From NCBI GenBank assembly GCA_035606945.1, contig DATNDR010000123.1, forward strand, positions 1 through 64,000: 64,000 nt of DNA. The letters run 5' to 3'. Positions 62,737-64,000 of the stretch are shown piece after piece. A program made the position numbers and the translations under genes. How positions within the stretch are numbered: position 1 is the first letter of the stretch; each line of letters starts with the position of its first letter. The notes under the pieces are model-generated. The model ran no database searches, was not told the DNA's origin, and saw nothing but the letters and a program-made list of their open reading frames with translations. Source of the DNA: GCA-003244245 sp035606945. Its GTDB lineage: Bacteria > Actinomycetota > Actinomycetes > Mycobacteriales > Pseudonocardiaceae.

Positions 62737-63165
62737 TCAGCGCGCGGCAGCGGCCCCTGCGGCCCCTGCGACGATTGCCGCAGGGAACATGGATGCCGGC
62801 TGACGCACCTGCCACCCGCTTCGATTGGCCTTGAGCCGGGAGAACAGCGACCCGGAGGCCGTAGTTTCCGCGGAGACGGCCTGCGAAGGCACGGTCTCCG
62901 CGGAAATGAGGTGCTCATGTGCGGCTCGCCACACACTGCACGACGCCGCACGAGATCGCCAGTGGCCCGAGCATTCCGGACACCGGCCCCGAGAATCCGG
63001 TGCATGGGAAGCGAGCAGAGCCCGCCACCCATGGGTCAATCGGGGCAGCTCACTGCGTGCGACCGACAGCAGAGAACCATTGTCGGCGCTGTTTGCCAGC
63101 TCGTCGAGCATGTCGAGCCGCTCCCACACAGCCTGCCGGAGGATCTGGCCCAGAATCTGGTCCAC
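62737..63165 (-). CDS. Hypothetical protein with Cys-rich segment
   Basis: 142 residues from GTG 63165. The middle has 'LLSVARSELPRLTHGWRALL', 'HAPDSRGRCPECSGHWRSRA' and 'CSVWRAAHEHL', a pattern I associate with small actinobacterial proteins near XRE-type regulators. The CPEC plus later Cys and His could bind zinc. The function is unknown. Confidence 0.65.
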   Translation of the reverse strand: MDQILGQILRQAVWERLDMLDELANSADNGSLLSVARSELPRLTHGWRALLASHAPDSRGRCPECSGHWRSRAASCSVWRAAHEHLISAETVPSQAVSAETTASGSLFSRLKANRSGWQVRQPASMFPAAIVAGAAGAAAAR

Positions 63166-63412
63166 CTCGCAACTCCACCCTTCCGCGCTCGGTTTGCGGG
63201 ACTAGAGGTTTGCGCTCCAGCCGCATCCCGAGAACTACAGTCCCGAGAAAGTCGCCACAGACGATCGAGAAGTGGCGCTCGAACAAGGTAGGCAGAGCGG
63301 GGGGCTGGATTAAACCGGCCATGGGGTGTGCTGCGCTGATCGGCCGTGCTATGACGGTGAGCGGCACATTCTGATAGGCAGCGCCGATCAGCTTGGCCGA
63401 AGTGCTCTTCAC
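63050..63412 (-). CDS. Possible small protein overlapping the previous gene
   Basis: A 120-residue frame beginning 'KSTSAKLIGAAYQNVPLTVI' and 'LPTLFERHFSIVCGDFLGTV'. The composition of the first 80 residues looks protein-like and codon third positions are GC-rich, but the last part overlaps another gene. It may be real with a wrong end, or a shadow. Confidence 0.35.
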   Translation of the reverse strand: MKSTSAKLIGAAYQNVPLTVIARPISAAHPMAGLIQPPALPTLFERHFSIVCGDFLGTVVLGMRLERKPLVPQTERGRVELRGGPDSGPDPPAGCVGAARHARRAGKQRRQWFSAVGRTQ

Positions 63413-63471
63413 CAGCGACGACCAGCATGCCTACTCTGCACACGTCGCCCGTCGGACGGCAAGGGGGCGAG

Positions 63472-64000
63472 ATGAACACGACCGGTCAGCACGACGCCCG
63501 GCTATCTCTGGAGCGGTGGAACGAGCCGGAGATGAAGCGTGCGCTGGCCGATCGCGACATCAGCTCGGTTTACCGCCTACTGAGGCGGGTAGGTATCTCG
63601 CAACGGCACATCGCAGCATTGACCGGGCAATCCCAGTCCGAGGTTTCGGAAATCCTCAAGGGTCGCCAGGTCATGGCCTACGACGTGCTCGCGCGGATCT
63701 CCGATGGTCTCGGTATCCCCCGCGGGTACATGGGCCTGGCCTACGACCCGGCGACGGCAACGAGCATGGTCGGACTCCCCGACGATGCGGCGGCTGAGGA
63801 GGACGAGTCGGTGAAGCGCCGGAAGCTCCTGGCGCATGGAGCTGCCGTGATGTTCGGCACCGCAGTGCTGGGGGCAGACCGTGGGCAATGGTTGCCCAGC
63901 CCAGCTCAAACGCCCGCACCGAGCAACATCGGTATGACGGACGTCAAACAGGTCGAGGCGGCCACCAGGGCTATGCGCGCTCTGGACTACCAGTTCGGCG
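63472..64000 (+). CDS. XRE-type helix-turn-helix regulator, truncated by the window end
   Basis: It starts at ATG 63472 with AAGGGGG upstream and is open to the window end (176 codons seen). The helix-turn-helix reads 'ISQRHIAALTGQSQSEVSEI' then 'LKGRQVMAYDVLARISDGLG' and 'PRGYMGLAYD', the common actinobacterial XRE/tetratricopeptide type. A larger C-terminal region follows outside the window. Divergent from the Cys-containing small protein. Confidence 0.85.
   Translation, partial: MNTTGQHDARLSLERWNEPEMKRALADRDISSVYRLLRRVGISQRHIAALTGQSQSEVSEILKGRQVMAYDVLARISDGLGIPRGYMGLAYDPATATSMVGLPDDAAAEEDESVKRRKLLAHGAAVMFGTAVLGADRGQWLPSPAQTPAPSNIGMTDVKQVEAATRAMRALDYQFG

Overview
The window is high-GC actinobacterial chromosome, most like Pseudonocardiales or relatives; I do not assign a genus. 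The clearest evidence is the block at 37.5-50.8 kb: ppiA, rhomboid, crgA, class E sortase, trpG, pknB, pknA, pbpA, rodA, pstP, fhaB, fhaA, tRNA-Leu(CAG). It follows the order known from the dnaA-proximal region of Mycobacterium tuberculosis. MurT/GatD, an IniB-like protein and a DUF2020 lipoprotein fit the same group.

Layout. 0-11 kb: end of a non-ribosomal peptide cluster (NRPS ending in an epimerization domain, MFS exporter, MbtH, type II thioesterase) facing a large MalT/BTAD-type regulator. 11-24 kb: housekeeping and envelope genes (CorA-like channel, UppP, GatD/MurT, DMT transporter, polysaccharide deacetylase, MGDG-synthase-like glycosyltransferase, BlaI/M56 pair, ArfB, acetyl-CoA synthetase). 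24-30.6 kb: accessory genes, including a frameshifted LuxR-type ATPase remnant, an acetoacetate-decarboxylase-family protein, a membrane-anchored Hsp70-like ATPase divergent from an IniB-like protein, a P450 and a GNAT. 30.7-34 kb: a copper-handling operon (DUF5134, YcnI, CopC-CopD). 34-37.5 kb: surface proteins, one with an LAETG sortase signal. 37.5-50.8 kb: the conserved growth and division block.

50.9-58 kb is the most unusual part and looks like a lower-GC island next to the tRNA-Leu gene. It carries six paralogous small genes (A-F, 67-88 codons). They share a leader of about 25 residues containing 'LPARTV' but have very different C-terminal parts, usually with exactly two cysteines. They form three convergent pairs (A/B, C/D, E/F), each pair with a hairpin between its members. 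Every gene has its own copy of a long conserved promoter region with a TTGTCA -35 box and a -10 box 16 bp downstream (TATGGT in three of the six). Remnants of an IS1380-like and an IS701-like transposase lie among the units. I know of no described function; the layout suggests a coordinately controlled family of diversifying leader-peptide (RiPP-like or secreted-peptide) genes.

58-64 kb: ThpR, a Baeyer-Villiger-type monooxygenase, an unknown protein, a VapBC-like locus whose antitoxin frame has no proper stop, a broken glycosyltransferase, a small Cys-containing protein and the start of an XRE-type regulator.
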